This document shows, one piece after another, positions 1-7,758 of a DNA stretch of 64,000 nucleotides. The DNA comes from Lachnospiraceae bacterium (GTDB taxonomy: Bacteria; Bacillota; Clostridia; Lachnospirales; Lachnospiraceae). A program made the translations under genes and the position numbers. The notes beneath the pieces were generated by a model. It saw nothing but the letters and a program-made list of their open reading frames with translations. It was not told the origin of the DNA and did no database searches. The DNA lies in contig JAKVNF010000001.1 of the NCBI GenBank assembly GCA_022483465.1, positions 1,116,001 to 1,180,000 on the forward strand, read 5' to 3'. Position 1 is the stretch's first letter, and every line of letters begins with the position of its first letter.

Positions 1-1329
1 ATACCGCCACATGAAGACGACCATGACCGCGAAGATCACGATCGGGATGTAGATGTTGAGAATGTTGACCGCGTTCGTCACGCTTTGCGTCAGCTCGCCG
101 GTCTCGGTGTAGGTGTCATATCCGCCCGCCGCCAGGATCCAGCCGATGGCGGAGGCGCCGATGCCGGAGCCGATCTTGCCGATGAAGGAGTTGGAGGCGT
201 TGGTCATGCCGGTGATCCGCACGCCGTACTGCTGCATGTTGACCTCGGAGGTGTTGAGCACCATGGCGGGCAGGACGGAGATCAGCGGGATCGTCGCAAA
301 GGTGATGATCGCATTGGTGACCAGAAACAGCACCGTGTTGGACGGCGCCAGAAGGCGCAGGAGCGCTCCCACAAGGCCGATGACCGCCGCATACTTTGCG
401 GTCTTGGCAAGGCCGAACTTCTTGATGATGGAGCCCACCAGGATAAAGGCGATGATGGAGGGAATCAGGTTGACGGTGTTGACCGTGGAGTAGAAGCCCG
501 GGTCACCGGCGACGGTCTGGGCGTAGTAGATCGGCGCCGCCATGACCACCGCGTAGACCACGTTCATGCATACGCCGAAGACCGTGATCGCCACCCAGTA
601 CTTGTTGTGCACAAGAATCGCAAGTCCCTTTGCGATTGAGATCTCCGACTCCTTGGCAGCCGCCTCCTCGGAGTCGTGGTAGATCTCCTTCGATCCGCGG
701 AAAGCAATGAACAGGCCGATGCCGGAGAGCACGGCGAGGACCGAGGCGAGGATGATCCAGGCCCTCTGGTCATCGCCAAGGGCGGTGGTGATCGGGATCA
801 GACCGATGCCAAGGCCCACGCCGATGGCGTAGCCCACCGCGGAGCGGTAGGTTCCCATCTTGCCCTTCTCCTCCGAGCTCCTGGTCTTGTAGGCCATCAT
901 CGTGTAGTAGGGAACCGCGGTGGCCGTGTAGACGATGGCGGAGGCAAAGACGTTCGTCAAAAAGGCGTAGACGTAGCGGAAGTTTCCGGCGCCAGCCGGG
1001 ACGGTGAACAGAAGGACCACCGCCAGCATAGCGGGGACCATCATCCACAACAGCCACGGTCTTGCCTTGCCGTACTTCGTGTTGGTCTTGTCGACGATCT
1101 TGCCCATGAAGAGATCGGTGACCGCATCGATGATCTTGGCTGCGAGCAGGACGGAGGCGACGGTGGCCGCCGCCATGCCGACCTTATTGGTGTAGAAATA
1201 GGTCATCTGCCCGGCCATGCAGCTGATCGAGTTCAGCGCGATCTGTCCCACCGCGTCCATCACGTAGTCCTTCGGGCGCAGGTGCTTCTGCATTCCCGCA
1301 GCGTCAAGTCCCAGTTCCTTTGTTCCCAT
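1..1329 (-). CDS. GPH-family (MFS) sugar/glycoside transporter, C-terminus beyond the window
   Basis: The frame opens at an ATG (1327-1329) preceded by AGGGAGG and stays open to base 1, giving 443 residues. GPH (glycoside-pentoside-hexuronide:cation symporter) proteins are usually 450-500 residues, so only the last part is missing. The N-terminal half has the family signature DAVTDLFMGKIVDKTN followed by KYGKARPW, and hydrophobic segments consistent with 12 membrane spans repeat along the length. It lies 42 bp downstream of the esterase gene on the same strand, so the two are probably co-transcribed, with the transporter importing a glycoside or aryl ester and the esterase acting on it. The substrate cannot be read from sequence. 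A second GPH transporter at 10404-11759 belongs to the same family. Confidence 0.85.
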   Translation of the reverse strand, partial: MGTKELGLDAAGMQKHLRPKDYVMDAVGQIALNSISCMAGQMTYFYTNKVGMAAATVASVLLAAKIIDAVTDLFMGKIVDKTNTKYGKARPWLLWMMVPAMLAVVLLFTVPAGAGNFRYVYAFLTNVFASAIVYTATAVPYYTMMAYKTRSSEEKGKMGTYRSAVGYAIGVGLGIGLIPITTALGDDQRAWIILASVLAVLSGIGLFIAFRGSKEIYHDSEEAAAKESEISIAKGLAILVHNKYWVAITVFGVCMNVVYAVVMAAPIYYAQTVAGDPGFYSTVNTVNLIPSIIAFILVGSIIKKFGLAKTAKYAAVIGLVGALLRLLAPSNTVLFLVTNAIITFATIPLISVLPAMVLNTSEVNMQQYGVRITGMTNASNSFIGKIGSGIGASAIGWILAAGGYDTYTETGELTQSVTNAVNILNIYIPIVIFAVMVVFMWRY

Positions 1330-1371
1330 GTTTCCTCCCTATCCGTATCCGGTGTTTGGTTTCTTCTCCAA

Positions 1372-2271
1372 TCAGTTCTTCAAAAAGTCTGCGATCTCCT
1401 GCACCGCCTCGTCCGTTTCCGGGCAGGGGAACAGGATAAAGCTGTGAAACATTCCCTCATAGGCTTTGCGCCTGCAGTCAACGCCCGCCTTTTTGGCGAG
1501 ATCAAAGAGGTGCTCCGCATCGTCAAAGAGGACCTCGTTCGTGCCGCCCAGGATCTGAAGCTTCGGAAATCCGGCAAAATCCGCGTACTGCGCTGCGGCG
1601 TAGGGATCGGTCTCGTCCTCTTTGGTAAAGTAGTTGGCCTTGGAGTCCTTCCCGATCATCGGATCGATCGCATCCCGCTCCTCTCTCGAGGGGTAGTCTC
1701 CCCGCAGGTTGATGACCGGGGAGAAGACGCTGACCTTTGCGGGGACCGCCATGCCGTGGTCCTTGCGATAGCAGGTGGTGGTCAGGCACAGGGAAGCACC
1801 TGCGGACTCGCCGAACAGGAGGATGTCCTCCGGCGCATATCCCTTTGCCATCAGCCAGTCAAAGGCGGCCGAGCAGTCCTGCAGGGCTGCCGGGTGCATC
1901 GCCTCCGGCCACTGCCGGTAGGACACGGCAAAGGCGTCCGTTCCGAGGGCCGCGGCGATCTTGGCGCAGGTCCAGCGCCTGGACTCGACAGAGCCCGTCT
2001 CAAAGCCCCCGCCGTAGATAAAGTAGAGGATCCGCTTCTCCCCCTCCTTTTTGTTCCGGTTGTGGTGCCACTCGCCGCGCACCGTTCCATCCTGCACCGG
2101 CTCCACCGTGATCTCTTCCGGCATGATCTCCTGCATCCGGTCCGCGTTTTTCCGCAGGGCCTCCCGCTCCGCCAATGTCTTCTCGGGGTCCGGACGCTCC
2201 TGTCCCTGATTCGGATTCTTGCCCGCCCTGAGCATGTCGATGAACTGCTGCGCCTGACTGCTGACTGCCAT
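1372..2271 (-). CDS. Alpha/beta-hydrolase of the hormone-sensitive-lipase (acetyl esterase) family
   Basis: A 299-residue protein. The ATG at 2271 is chosen because AAAGGAG lies 7 nt upstream; a longer frame to 2442 has no such site. It has the HSL-type oxyanion motif in the form YGGG (residues 86-89; family consensus HGGG), the nucleophile elbow GESAG (Ser156) and a C-terminal His276 in GMFHSF. The acid position appears to be Glu246 rather than Asp. There is no signal peptide, so it acts in the cytoplasm. The family hydrolyses short-chain carboxyl esters; the natural substrate is unknown. It is the first gene of a probable two-gene operon with the GPH transporter downstream. The His-to-Tyr change in the oxyanion motif is unusual and could alter specificity. 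Confidence 0.8.
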   Translation of the reverse strand: MAVSSQAQQFIDMLRAGKNPNQGQERPDPEKTLAEREALRKNADRMQEIMPEEITVEPVQDGTVRGEWHHNRNKKEGEKRILYFIYGGGFETGSVESRRWTCAKIAAALGTDAFAVSYRQWPEAMHPAALQDCSAAFDWLMAKGYAPEDILLFGESAGASLCLTTTCYRKDHGMAVPAKVSVFSPVINLRGDYPSREERDAIDPMIGKDSKANYFTKEDETDPYAAAQYADFAGFPKLQILGGTNEVLFDDAEHLFDLAKKAGVDCRRKAYEGMFHSFILFPCPETDEAVQEIADFLKN

Positions 2272-2461
2272 GTCCCGCTCCTTTCTGTATCCTTTCGATG
2301 CCTGCATCATAGCAGGGTTCGGGCGCCGACTTTGTCGTTTTGCTGACTTAACTGTCGCTTTTCTGACAGTTGTGTGAAAAGGCTGTATCCTGTTCAGATG
2401 TACCTGCAAAAGGTCTGTGAGCTGACAGAAAAGAGCCGGCATCTGCAGCAGACGCAGACAA

Positions 2462-2501
2462 AAAAGGCCCTGGAGAGCAATCGCTTTCCAGGGCCTTTCT
2501 C
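2462..2501. terminator. Intrinsic terminator, bidirectional
   Basis: The inverted repeat AGGCCCTGGA / TCCAGGGCCT (2465-2474, 2487-2496) is flanked by A-run and T-run on opposite sides. It lies between the hsp20 gene (2583-3146) and the upstream region of the esterase gene and can end the hsp20 transcript. Confidence 0.8.
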
Positions 2502-2582
2502 TGCATATGTTTTACTGCTGCAGCCCTGCGGGCTGCTGACGGGTCTCAGATCCGTCGGGCGTAACATCAAACCAACTCCCGA

Positions 2583-3146
2583 TCAATGGATTTCGATCTT
2601 CTTGGTCTCATCCTTCTTGGCAATCGCGGTCTTGTTCGGCACGTTCAGCGTGAGAACACCGTTCTCATACTTCGCACTGATCTCCTCGGGCTTTACATCC
2701 TTGCCAACTTCGAAGGACCGCTCATAGGCAGATGCCGTGCGCTCTCTGCGCAGGTACTTGCCGGTCTTCTCATCTTTCTTGTCGGCATTCTCCTCGTGGC
2801 GGGCACTGACGGTCAGAACACCGTCAGAAAGCGCAACGTTGATGTCCTTCTTGTCGAATCCCGGCAAATCTGCGGTCAGCGTGAAGTGATCGCCGTTATC
2901 CACAACATCGGTCTTCATCGCGAGCTTCGTGAGCTTGTTGTTCATCTCATTGTAGGCGCTGCGAAGCGCTCTTGCATACTTTCTGCCTTCCTTGCGGGCG
3001 TGGCGCTCGATGCTCTTTTCGCTCTCGACCTCATCCTTCGTGGGAACCACCGGGACGATGTCGAACGGATCATAGGGATCATAGGCATCAAAGAAATCAT
3101 CCATCATATCATCCATATCATTTGTCCAAACCATCGGCATTAACAT
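2583..3146 (-). CDS. hsp20: Hsp20-family small heat-shock protein (copy 1)
   Basis: A 187-residue cytoplasmic ATP-independent chaperone. The ATG at 3146 follows AAGGAGG at about 8 nt. The N-terminus is unusually rich in Asp and Met (about residues 9-30). The alpha-crystallin domain covers roughly residues 65-175 and ends with GVLTLNVPNK and the IEI tail motif (residues 184-186) used for oligomer contacts. A second member lies at 54326-54757 with related ACD sequence but a shorter N-terminus. The leader of this gene is interrupted: an ISAzo13-family element (3223-5051) lies 77 bp upstream of the start codon, and the likely native promoter is now at 5159-5186. Expression is therefore probably lost or changed unless transcription crosses the element. 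Confidence 0.92.
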   Translation of the reverse strand: MLMPMVWTNDMDDMMDDFFDAYDPYDPFDIVPVVPTKDEVESEKSIERHARKEGRKYARALRSAYNEMNNKLTKLAMKTDVVDNGDHFTLTADLPGFDKKDINVALSDGVLTVSARHEENADKKDEKTGKYLRRERTASAYERSFEVGKDVKPEEISAKYENGVLTLNVPNKTAIAKKDETKKIEIH

Positions 3147-3385
3147 AAGTCATTCCTCCTTTTGTAAGCGGGAATGGGTCCGTTGCTGCGCGGCCGGTTC
3201 CTTGAAAATCTTTTTAACTGTTGGCGTTAGTTAAGAAACGGGTTGATAAGCGATCGCCTAGCATGAGACCACTAATCCCTCACTTTGAGCTCGAGCTGGG
3301 TACACTCCTATCCGTGCTGTGTTGCATCATGTAACAAAGCATCACCTAGATTGCCTAAGGAATTGACACATAATAAATTAATCAG

Positions 3386-3414
3386 TTGGCACGTAATAAA
3401 TCGACTGCTATAAT
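3386..3414 (+). promoter_or_regulatory. Sigma-A promoter of the ISAzo13 transposase
   Basis: TTGGCA (3386-3391), 17-nt spacer, TATAAT (3409-3414). The predicted start is about 27 nt before the transposase ATG, and GGAGG lies within that leader. Confidence 0.75.
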
Positions 3415-3447
3415 AGCCTTATATCTCGGATCGGAGGCAGTCGATTC

Positions 3448-4848
3448 ATGGCTTCACCAATATATGATAGCGACCACGTTGATCATATTTTATCCAATAT
3501 TTCCGTCATTTTGCCCTATGTCAATGAGCGCCAGAGACGGCTGATTATAGGAGCTCTTTCTGATGCACTGGGTTATGGCGGCAAGTCTGCGATCAGTGAA
3601 AAATGCGGTGTGACACGTAATACCGTGCGCAAGTCCGACGAAGAGTTCAAGCTCATTATCGCTGATGCTGCCGGCGAGACTTCTACTTCCACAGAGACAG
3701 AAACCAAAAGTGACGAAGCAGAAGACTCTGGCACTGCGGATACCGATAAGGATTCTGAAATGTTGCTGGAAGCAACTCCAGAGCAGATTGTCGGGCTTTA
3801 TGATGGCTCCGTCAGCCTTTCTTCACTTGAAAGCAGACAGCGCCGCGCGGGTGGTGGCAGAAAAAGTGAAGCTGCGAAAAATCCGGAACTGATTCCTGCA
3901 TTGATGGAGATCCTTGACGACTACACCTATGGTAATCCGGAATCCGTGCTGCTTTATACAAACCTGAGTGATCGCAAGCTCTCAGCTATGCTCGCTGAGA
4001 AGGGCTATTCAGTTGGGAGAAATGTCGTCAACCGAATGCTGAAGGCACTCGGTTGGAGCAAACAACAGAACAAGAAGCTGAAGCAGGTCGGTAAGGAACA
4101 TCCAGACAGAAATGTGCAGTTTGAATTCATCAATGCAACGGGTAAAGAGGTTTTAGCTGCAGGGAATCCCATGATTTCCATCGATTGCAAAAAGAAGGAA
4201 AACATAGGAGACTATGCCAACAAAGGCAAGGAGTACAGACATAGCAAAGATCCTCGAGCGGTGCTTGACCACGATTTTCTGGATAAGGAACTTGGTCAGG
4301 TTGCACCATATGGTGTTTACGTCGTCAACAATAATACTGGGTTTGTAAATCTTGGAACCACACATGACACCTCCCAGTTCGCAGTCGCCAGTATACGTGC
4401 CTGGTGGTACACCGTTGGCAAGAACACGTTTCCTGACGCGACCATGATTTATATCACGTGTGATGGAGGCGGAAGCAATTCCAGCCGTGTGCGAATGTTC
4501 AAGACGGAACTGGCAAAGCTGGTTGAGGAAATCGGGATTCCGATTCAGATCTCTCATTTCCCGCCGGGAACATCAAAGTGGAACAAGGTGGAGCATCGCC
4601 TTTTCTCTGAGATATCAAAAAGTTGGGCAGGTAAACCGCTAATCAGTGTTGAAACTGTAGTTCAGTTGATCGGATCAACAACTACAACAACTGGTCTGAA
4701 GGTAACCTGTCAGCCTGATTACAATGACTATAAAACAGGTCTGAAGGCTTCTGAGGAAGAGTACGATAAAGTTGATATTGAATGGATCAATATCGGGACA
4801 TCTAACAAATGGAACTACATCATTCATGGGCTGAAAAAGGACTCGTGA
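3448..4848 (+). CDS. ISAzo13-family DDE transposase
   Basis: A 466-residue transposase; family members are about 400-470 residues, so it looks full length. The ATG at 3448 follows GGAGG at 10 nt. The N-terminal part has a helix-turn-helix-like stretch (KSAISEKCGVTRNTVRK), then an acidic linker, then the catalytic domain. Family landmarks are ISIDCKKKENIGDY (start of the catalytic core), DGGGSNSSRVRMFK (second acidic position) and HFPPGTSKWNKVEHRLFS near the end. It acts on the inverted repeats at 3223 and 5051. The gene looks intact, so this element could mobilise the miniature copies that share its ends. Confidence 0.9.
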   Translation: MASPIYDSDHVDHILSNISVILPYVNERQRRLIIGALSDALGYGGKSAISEKCGVTRNTVRKSDEEFKLIIADAAGETSTSTETETKSDEAEDSGTADTDKDSEMLLEATPEQIVGLYDGSVSLSSLESRQRRAGGGRKSEAAKNPELIPALMEILDDYTYGNPESVLLYTNLSDRKLSAMLAEKGYSVGRNVVNRMLKALGWSKQQNKKLKQVGKEHPDRNVQFEFINATGKEVLAAGNPMISIDCKKKENIGDYANKGKEYRHSKDPRAVLDHDFLDKELGQVAPYGVYVVNNNTGFVNLGTTHDTSQFAVASIRAWWYTVGKNTFPDATMIYITCDGGGSNSSRVRMFKTELAKLVEEIGIPIQISHFPPGTSKWNKVEHRLFSEISKSWAGKPLISVETVVQLIGSTTTTTGLKVTCQPDYNDYKTGLKASEEEYDKVDIEWINIGTSNKWNYIIHGLKKDS

Positions 4849-5068
4849 ATTGATCAATTTAAAGGATGACACACCCTAAAAGCATACACCCACTTGCCGA
4901 GCATGTGACTATAAATAACAAGATAGGCATTATGCAGAGAAGAAAAGAGCTCCAAATGGGGATTCTATATCTTCATCAGACATTATCGCGTCGAGAGTTC
5001 ACCATGGAGGTTGTGGTATGGAACCCGTCAACCCGGTTCTTTACTAACGCCTAACTGTTTCGACCTGA

Positions 5069-5133
5069 GGGGTCCTGCCGGAGCACCAAGCTCCGGTGGG
5101 AAAGGATCTCTGGGGCTTTCGCCCTTGGGACCT
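5069..5133 (-). promoter_or_regulatory. Structured 5' leader, putative three-way junction, original hsp20-1 leader
   Basis: Read on the minus strand, a closing stem (GGTCC/GGACC, using 5128-5132 with 5071-5075) encloses two hairpins: GGGC-GAAA-GCCC (5113-5124) and CCGGAG/CTCCGG (5078-5096). It lies between the promoter at 5159-5186 and the ISAzo13 insertion, so before that insertion it was part of the hsp20 copy 1 leader. It matches no riboswitch class that I can recognise. An RNA thermometer is possible but not shown. Confidence 0.4.
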
Positions 5134-5157
5134 TTCCTCTTCCCTCCTGTCGATTAT

Positions 5158-5186
5158 TGTTATAGCACATCTATAACATATGTCAA
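5158..5186 (-). promoter_or_regulatory. Promoter with palindromic operator, native promoter of hsp20 copy 1
   Basis: On the minus strand there is TTGACA (5181-5186), a 16-nt spacer and TATAAC (5159-5164). This is the same -35, spacing and -10 as hsp20 copy 2. A perfect 21-bp palindrome, TGTTATAG-N5-CTATAACA (5158-5178), covers the -10 element and most of the spacer and is a good repressor site. It is not a CIRCE sequence. The promoter points at hsp20 copy 1, now 1.9 kb away because of the ISAzo13 insertion. Confidence 0.65.
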
Positions 5187-5208
5187 TAGGATTTTTTATA
5201 TTTTTTTC

Positions 5209-6961
5209 GGCCCTTTCACTTTTTTTGTGGGATGAGCCCTTCCTGACCGTCTCCGAGGTCCTCTGCCCCGGTCCTCCACAGGTGCCTTCTGCTCTCCGTG
5301 CATCTGTACTCCCGGGCGGACCGTGGGAGCATCGCCGAGGGGCCCACGGTCTCGGAACAGCTTTATCCATCAGATCCTCTTGTACGGATTTCTGGATGCA
5401 TCCATGATCTTTAGGAAAAAGTACTCATCATCTGGAAGGCCATAGGCTTTCCTGCGAATGACCTTGATGTGTGCGTTGATCCCCTCTATCTTCCCGGAGC
5501 TGATCGGATAGAGCCCGTATCCCACAATGCCGTCAAAGTGGTTCTCAATGAGCCTGGCAAACCAGAGAAAGTGCTCATTTTTCGTGCCCCTGCACCAGTC
5601 GATGATATCTGTAAACTTCTCGATCATCGTCGCCTGATTGGCTGAGGCATATGCTTCCTGCATGGCCTGCTTGATCAGATCACAGGTGAACAGCAGCTTG
5701 TTCGAGTTGATGATGTCGTCGTATCGCCGCTCGAAATCGTCATGGGTATGCCTGTAATCGGTCGTACCGAAGATCGCAGATCCCTTGCGGCACACCTTGC
5801 CCTCACGGGCTTCCTGATCGTGTTTCTGCAGGGACTCCCTGCTGGCACAGAGTATCTTCCTTGACCCCTTCAGGATAGCAGCTTCCTCGACCAGGCCTTC
5901 CTTCTTCAGGCGGATCTGTTCCTCCTTCCGAACCTCGGCAATGACCTTCTCGTTGAAGTTCTTGACGATGTGGAAATGATCATAAACGATCTGGATCCAA
6001 CCGCATTTTGCCTTGAAAGCCTCCTGGAAGTCGCTGTTCATATCCATGGCAACGGCCTCTACATGATGCATCCAGTCGTCACCCACCAGCTCCATGAATT
6101 CTTCTACAACGGCCTTTGTTTTGCCTGCTCGGATGAACAGCACCGCACCGGTTATCAGGTCTATGATGTGCGTCGCATATTTGTGTCCGTTATGCAGCTT
6201 GAACTCGTCAATGGCAAGATACCTTGCATAGGCGGCAGGCTTTTTGAGCTTGCCATTCTCATCCGCGTAAAGACCCTTCAGACGCTTAAGGTCGATCTTC
6301 TTGATCGTATTGATGTTGACGCCAGTAATGATTGCCGTGTCCGTAAGGGTAAATTCATCCATAGAAAGATAGCGGATGATCAGCTGCTCAAGCTCCTTTG
6401 TAATCATCGAATCATCTGCCTTGAACGCGACATCCGGTGTGATGGTCTTGCCACAGAGATTGCATCTCCACTGGTACTTGTCGCACTCAATGATGGTTTG
6501 GCATGCCTGAAAGGGAATGTGTTTGATCTTCGTGTGGTAGGTCTGATTCTTGTACATCCTGCGCCCGCAGCAAGAGCATACAGGATGGTCCAGCTGGTCC
6601 AATTTACCGCGCAGAATATAAGCCCTTTTGAAGGTATTCTCACTCAGTTTGCTCTTCCGCATGGAGTGGAAGGGCCTGACGTCTCGAATAGGAACCTCTT
6701 CAACGCTCTCCTGATGGAACCCCGTCAGGTGGCTTGGGAACATCAGATAGTCATTTTGAGTCCGGGCAGCAAAAGACATTTGCCCATTCGCCTCGGTGTA
6801 TGTATAATTCTGATTCATAAGAGGTTTCCTTTTTATCCCGTATTGCATATCTTGGGCGACGTGCAATCGAGATGATATCAGGAAATCTCTTTTTGTAAAT
6901 AGATGATATTCTCTATAGGCTGCCTTCTTTTAGTGCATCACACAAGAAAAATGAAAGACCC
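5209..6961 (-). mobile_element. ISL3-family insertion sequence, copy 1 (1753 bp)
   Basis: The left end starts GGCCCTTTCAC and the right end, read inward, starts GGGTCTTTCAT; 21 of the first 26 bases match. The target duplication is TTTTTTTC (5201-5208 and 6962-6969), 8 bp as usual for ISL3. It carries one transposase gene on the minus strand. Two near-identical copies lie at 54899-56968 and 62114-63867. This copy sits 15 bp upstream of the hsp20-1 promoter on one side and next to the terminator of the first array RNA on the other. Confidence 0.93.
5370..6818 (-). CDS. ISL3-family transposase (copy 1)
   Basis: A 482-residue transposase. The ATG at 6818 (MNQNYTYTEANG) follows AAGGAAA; the frame extends to 6866 without a better site. 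The N-terminal zinc-ribbon cysteines are visible (CSCCGRRM and CNLCGK, roughly residues 80-125). The DDE catalytic core includes LAIDEFKLHNGHKYATHI and AVAMDMNSDFQEAF, with the C-terminal SSGKIEGINAHIKVIRRKAYG typical of ISL3 proteins. It differs from copies 2 and 3 by only a few residues (for example LKGLYAD here, LKSLYAD there), so the copies are recent. It looks complete and could act on all ISL3 ends in the window. Confidence 0.93.
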   Translation of the reverse strand: MNQNYTYTEANGQMSFAARTQNDYLMFPSHLTGFHQESVEEVPIRDVRPFHSMRKSKLSENTFKRAYILRGKLDQLDHPVCSCCGRRMYKNQTYHTKIKHIPFQACQTIIECDKYQWRCNLCGKTITPDVAFKADDSMITKELEQLIIRYLSMDEFTLTDTAIITGVNINTIKKIDLKRLKGLYADENGKLKKPAAYARYLAIDEFKLHNGHKYATHIIDLITGAVLFIRAGKTKAVVEEFMELVGDDWMHHVEAVAMDMNSDFQEAFKAKCGWIQIVYDHFHIVKNFNEKVIAEVRKEEQIRLKKEGLVEEAAILKGSRKILCASRESLQKHDQEAREGKVCRKGSAIFGTTDYRHTHDDFERRYDDIINSNKLLFTCDLIKQAMQEAYASANQATMIEKFTDIIDWCRGTKNEHFLWFARLIENHFDGIVGYGLYPISSGKIEGINAHIKVIRRKAYGLPDDEYFFLKIMDASRNPYKRI

Positions 6962-6969
6962 TTTTTTTC

Positions 6970-7072
6970 GAACAAAAGCACCGCCCGGAAGCCGGGCGGT
7001 GCTGTGAGGGGGGAGTGTTATGAAAAAGCTGTTTTATTTGTTCCGGAGGGCTCTGTCATTTCCCTTCGAACA
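6970..7072 (-). ncRNA. Array sRNA A, C-rich anti-RBS small RNA
   Basis: The predicted start is near 7072, 7 nt after the -10 element. The RNA has a 5' hairpin (GAAGGG pairing with CCCTCC, with wobble, around the loop AAATGACAGAG), a linker, the segment CTTTTTCAT-AACA-CTCCCCCCTCA complementary to an SD-AUG-AAA-AA start region, then the terminator stem AGCACCGCCCGG/CCGGGCGGTGCT and T-rich tail. The ISL3 copy 1 target duplication begins at the very end of the tail. Confidence 0.7.
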
Positions 7073-7078
7073 AGGATC

Positions 7079-7132
7079 AGAATACCAGCCTCTTGTGTCT
7101 TGTTCTTGTCCTGCCCGTGAAGAAAGTGTGAA
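7079..7132 (-). promoter_or_regulatory. Four-box promoter of sRNA A
   Basis: Read on the minus strand: TTCACA-N5-TTCACG-N5-GACAAG-N5-GACACA-N9-TATTCT. The boxes begin every 11 bp (plus-strand 7127, 7116, 7105, 7094) and the -10 is at 7079-7084. There is no consensus -35, which suggests activation by a response regulator bound to the direct repeats. Confidence 0.7.
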
Positions 7133-7188
7133 ATCGATCTCCGTTTTTCGCTCGCTCTTGGGGAGATCTCTCCTGTTCTTCCCGGGGC

Positions 7189-7298
7189 AAAAAACAATCC
7201 CCCGGCGGCAGGGCCGCCCGGAGGATTGCTGTGAGGGGGAGTGTTATGAAAAAGTTTTTTCTGTTCTTGCGAAGGGCTCTGTCATTTCCCTTCGGACA
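7189..7298 (-). ncRNA. Array sRNA B
   Basis: The predicted start is near 7298. The 5' hairpin is CGAAGGG/CCCTTCG with loop AAATGACAGAG, followed by CTTTTTCATAACACTCCCCCTCA split across the SD/start-codon complement, then a long GC terminator stem with six Ts. The stem pairs differ from unit C (GAAGGG/CCCTTC here, GAAAGG/CCTTTC there), a compensatory change that supports the RNA fold. Confidence 0.72.
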
Positions 7299-7304
7299 GG
7301 TATG

Positions 7305-7358
7305 AGGATATCAGTCCCCTGTGTCCGGTTTATGTCTGTGCCGTGAAGAATCTGTGAA
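7305..7358 (-). promoter_or_regulatory. Four-box promoter of sRNA B
   Basis: Minus strand: TTCACA-N5-TTCACG-N5-GACATA-N5-GACACA-N9-TATCCT, boxes every 11 bp, -10 at 7305-7310. Confidence 0.7.
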
Positions 7359-7412
7359 ATCCAATCCCGCAGCTGCTTTCGCCCTTTCTGCCGGACCGGC
7401 CTCCGTAAAAGC

Positions 7413-7531
7413 AAAAACAATCCTCCGGGTAGTCATTAGCTGCCCGGAGGATTGTTTGTGAGGGGGAGTAAGTTAATGAAAAAGCTGTTCGCTTTGTCGA
7501 TCCGAAAGGCTCTGTCATTTCCTTTCGGACA
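7413..7531 (-). ncRNA. Array sRNA C
   Basis: The predicted start is near 7531. The 5' hairpin TCCGAAAGG/CCTTTCGGA has the conserved loop AAATGACAGAG. It is followed by CTTTTTCATTAACTTACTCC and CCCTCA, which match the complement of AGGGGGAGTAAGTTAATGAA. The terminator stem CCTCCGGG/CCCGGAGG ends in five Ts. Confidence 0.73.
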
Positions 7532-7537
7532 AGGATC

Positions 7538-7591
7538 AGAATACCAATCGCCTGTGTCCGTTTTTTGTTCTTCCTGTGAAGAAACTGTGAA
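7538..7591 (-). promoter_or_regulatory. Four-box promoter of sRNA C
   Basis: Minus strand: TTCACA-N5-TTCACA-N5-AACAAA-N5-GACACA-N9-TATTCT, boxes every 11 bp, -10 at 7538-7543. Confidence 0.7.
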
Positions 7592-7643
7592 ATCGTTCTC
7601 CTGTTCCGCGAGGACTGCTCCCGGGCAAAGCCCTGCACCGCAC

Positions 7644-7752
7644 AAAAACGCCGCCCGGCGTGCTGATTCCGGACGGCGATTGTGAGGGGGAGTGTTATGA
7701 AAAAGTTGTTTTCTGCTTGCCGCCGAAGGGCTCTGTCGGTTTCCTTCGGACA
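7644..7752 (-). ncRNA. Array sRNA D
   Basis: The predicted start is near 7752. The 5' hairpin CCGAAGG/CCTTCGG has loop AAACCGACAGAG, diverged at two positions from the other units. The anti-start segment CTTTTTCATAACACTCCCCC is kept, and a GC-rich terminator ends in five Ts. It is the promoter-distal unit next to the IS4-type element. Confidence 0.7.
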
Positions 7753-7758
7753 ATGATC

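Larger units (their letters stand above)
3223..5051 (+). mobile_element. Complete ISAzo13-family insertion sequence, 1829 bp
   Basis: Both ends can be read to the base. The terminal inverted repeats are 25 bp with 23 matches, beginning GGCGTTAGT and ending GGGTTGAT on each side. The target duplication is TAACTGTT (3215-3222 and 5052-5059). One transposase gene (3448-4848) occupies the middle. About 225 bp at the left end and 200 bp at the right end are non-coding; a 308-bp derivative of this family at 56498-56805 keeps 136 bp of the left end and 172 bp of the right end. The insertion is in the 5' leader of hsp20 copy 1. Confidence 0.92.

Noticed and set aside
676-2346. Long plus-strand reading frame of over 500 codons
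   Set aside because: It is the complement of the GPH transporter and the esterase, with no ribosome binding site and low-complexity basic composition; GC-rich shadows of this type occur opposite most genes here (for example 11855-14212, 40383-41996, 59223-61094).
4866-5054. 62-codon frame at the right end of the ISAzo13-family element
   Set aside because: It lies in the subterminal non-coding region shared with the miniature; no ribosome binding site fits and the matching frame in the miniature is only kept because the DNA is conserved.
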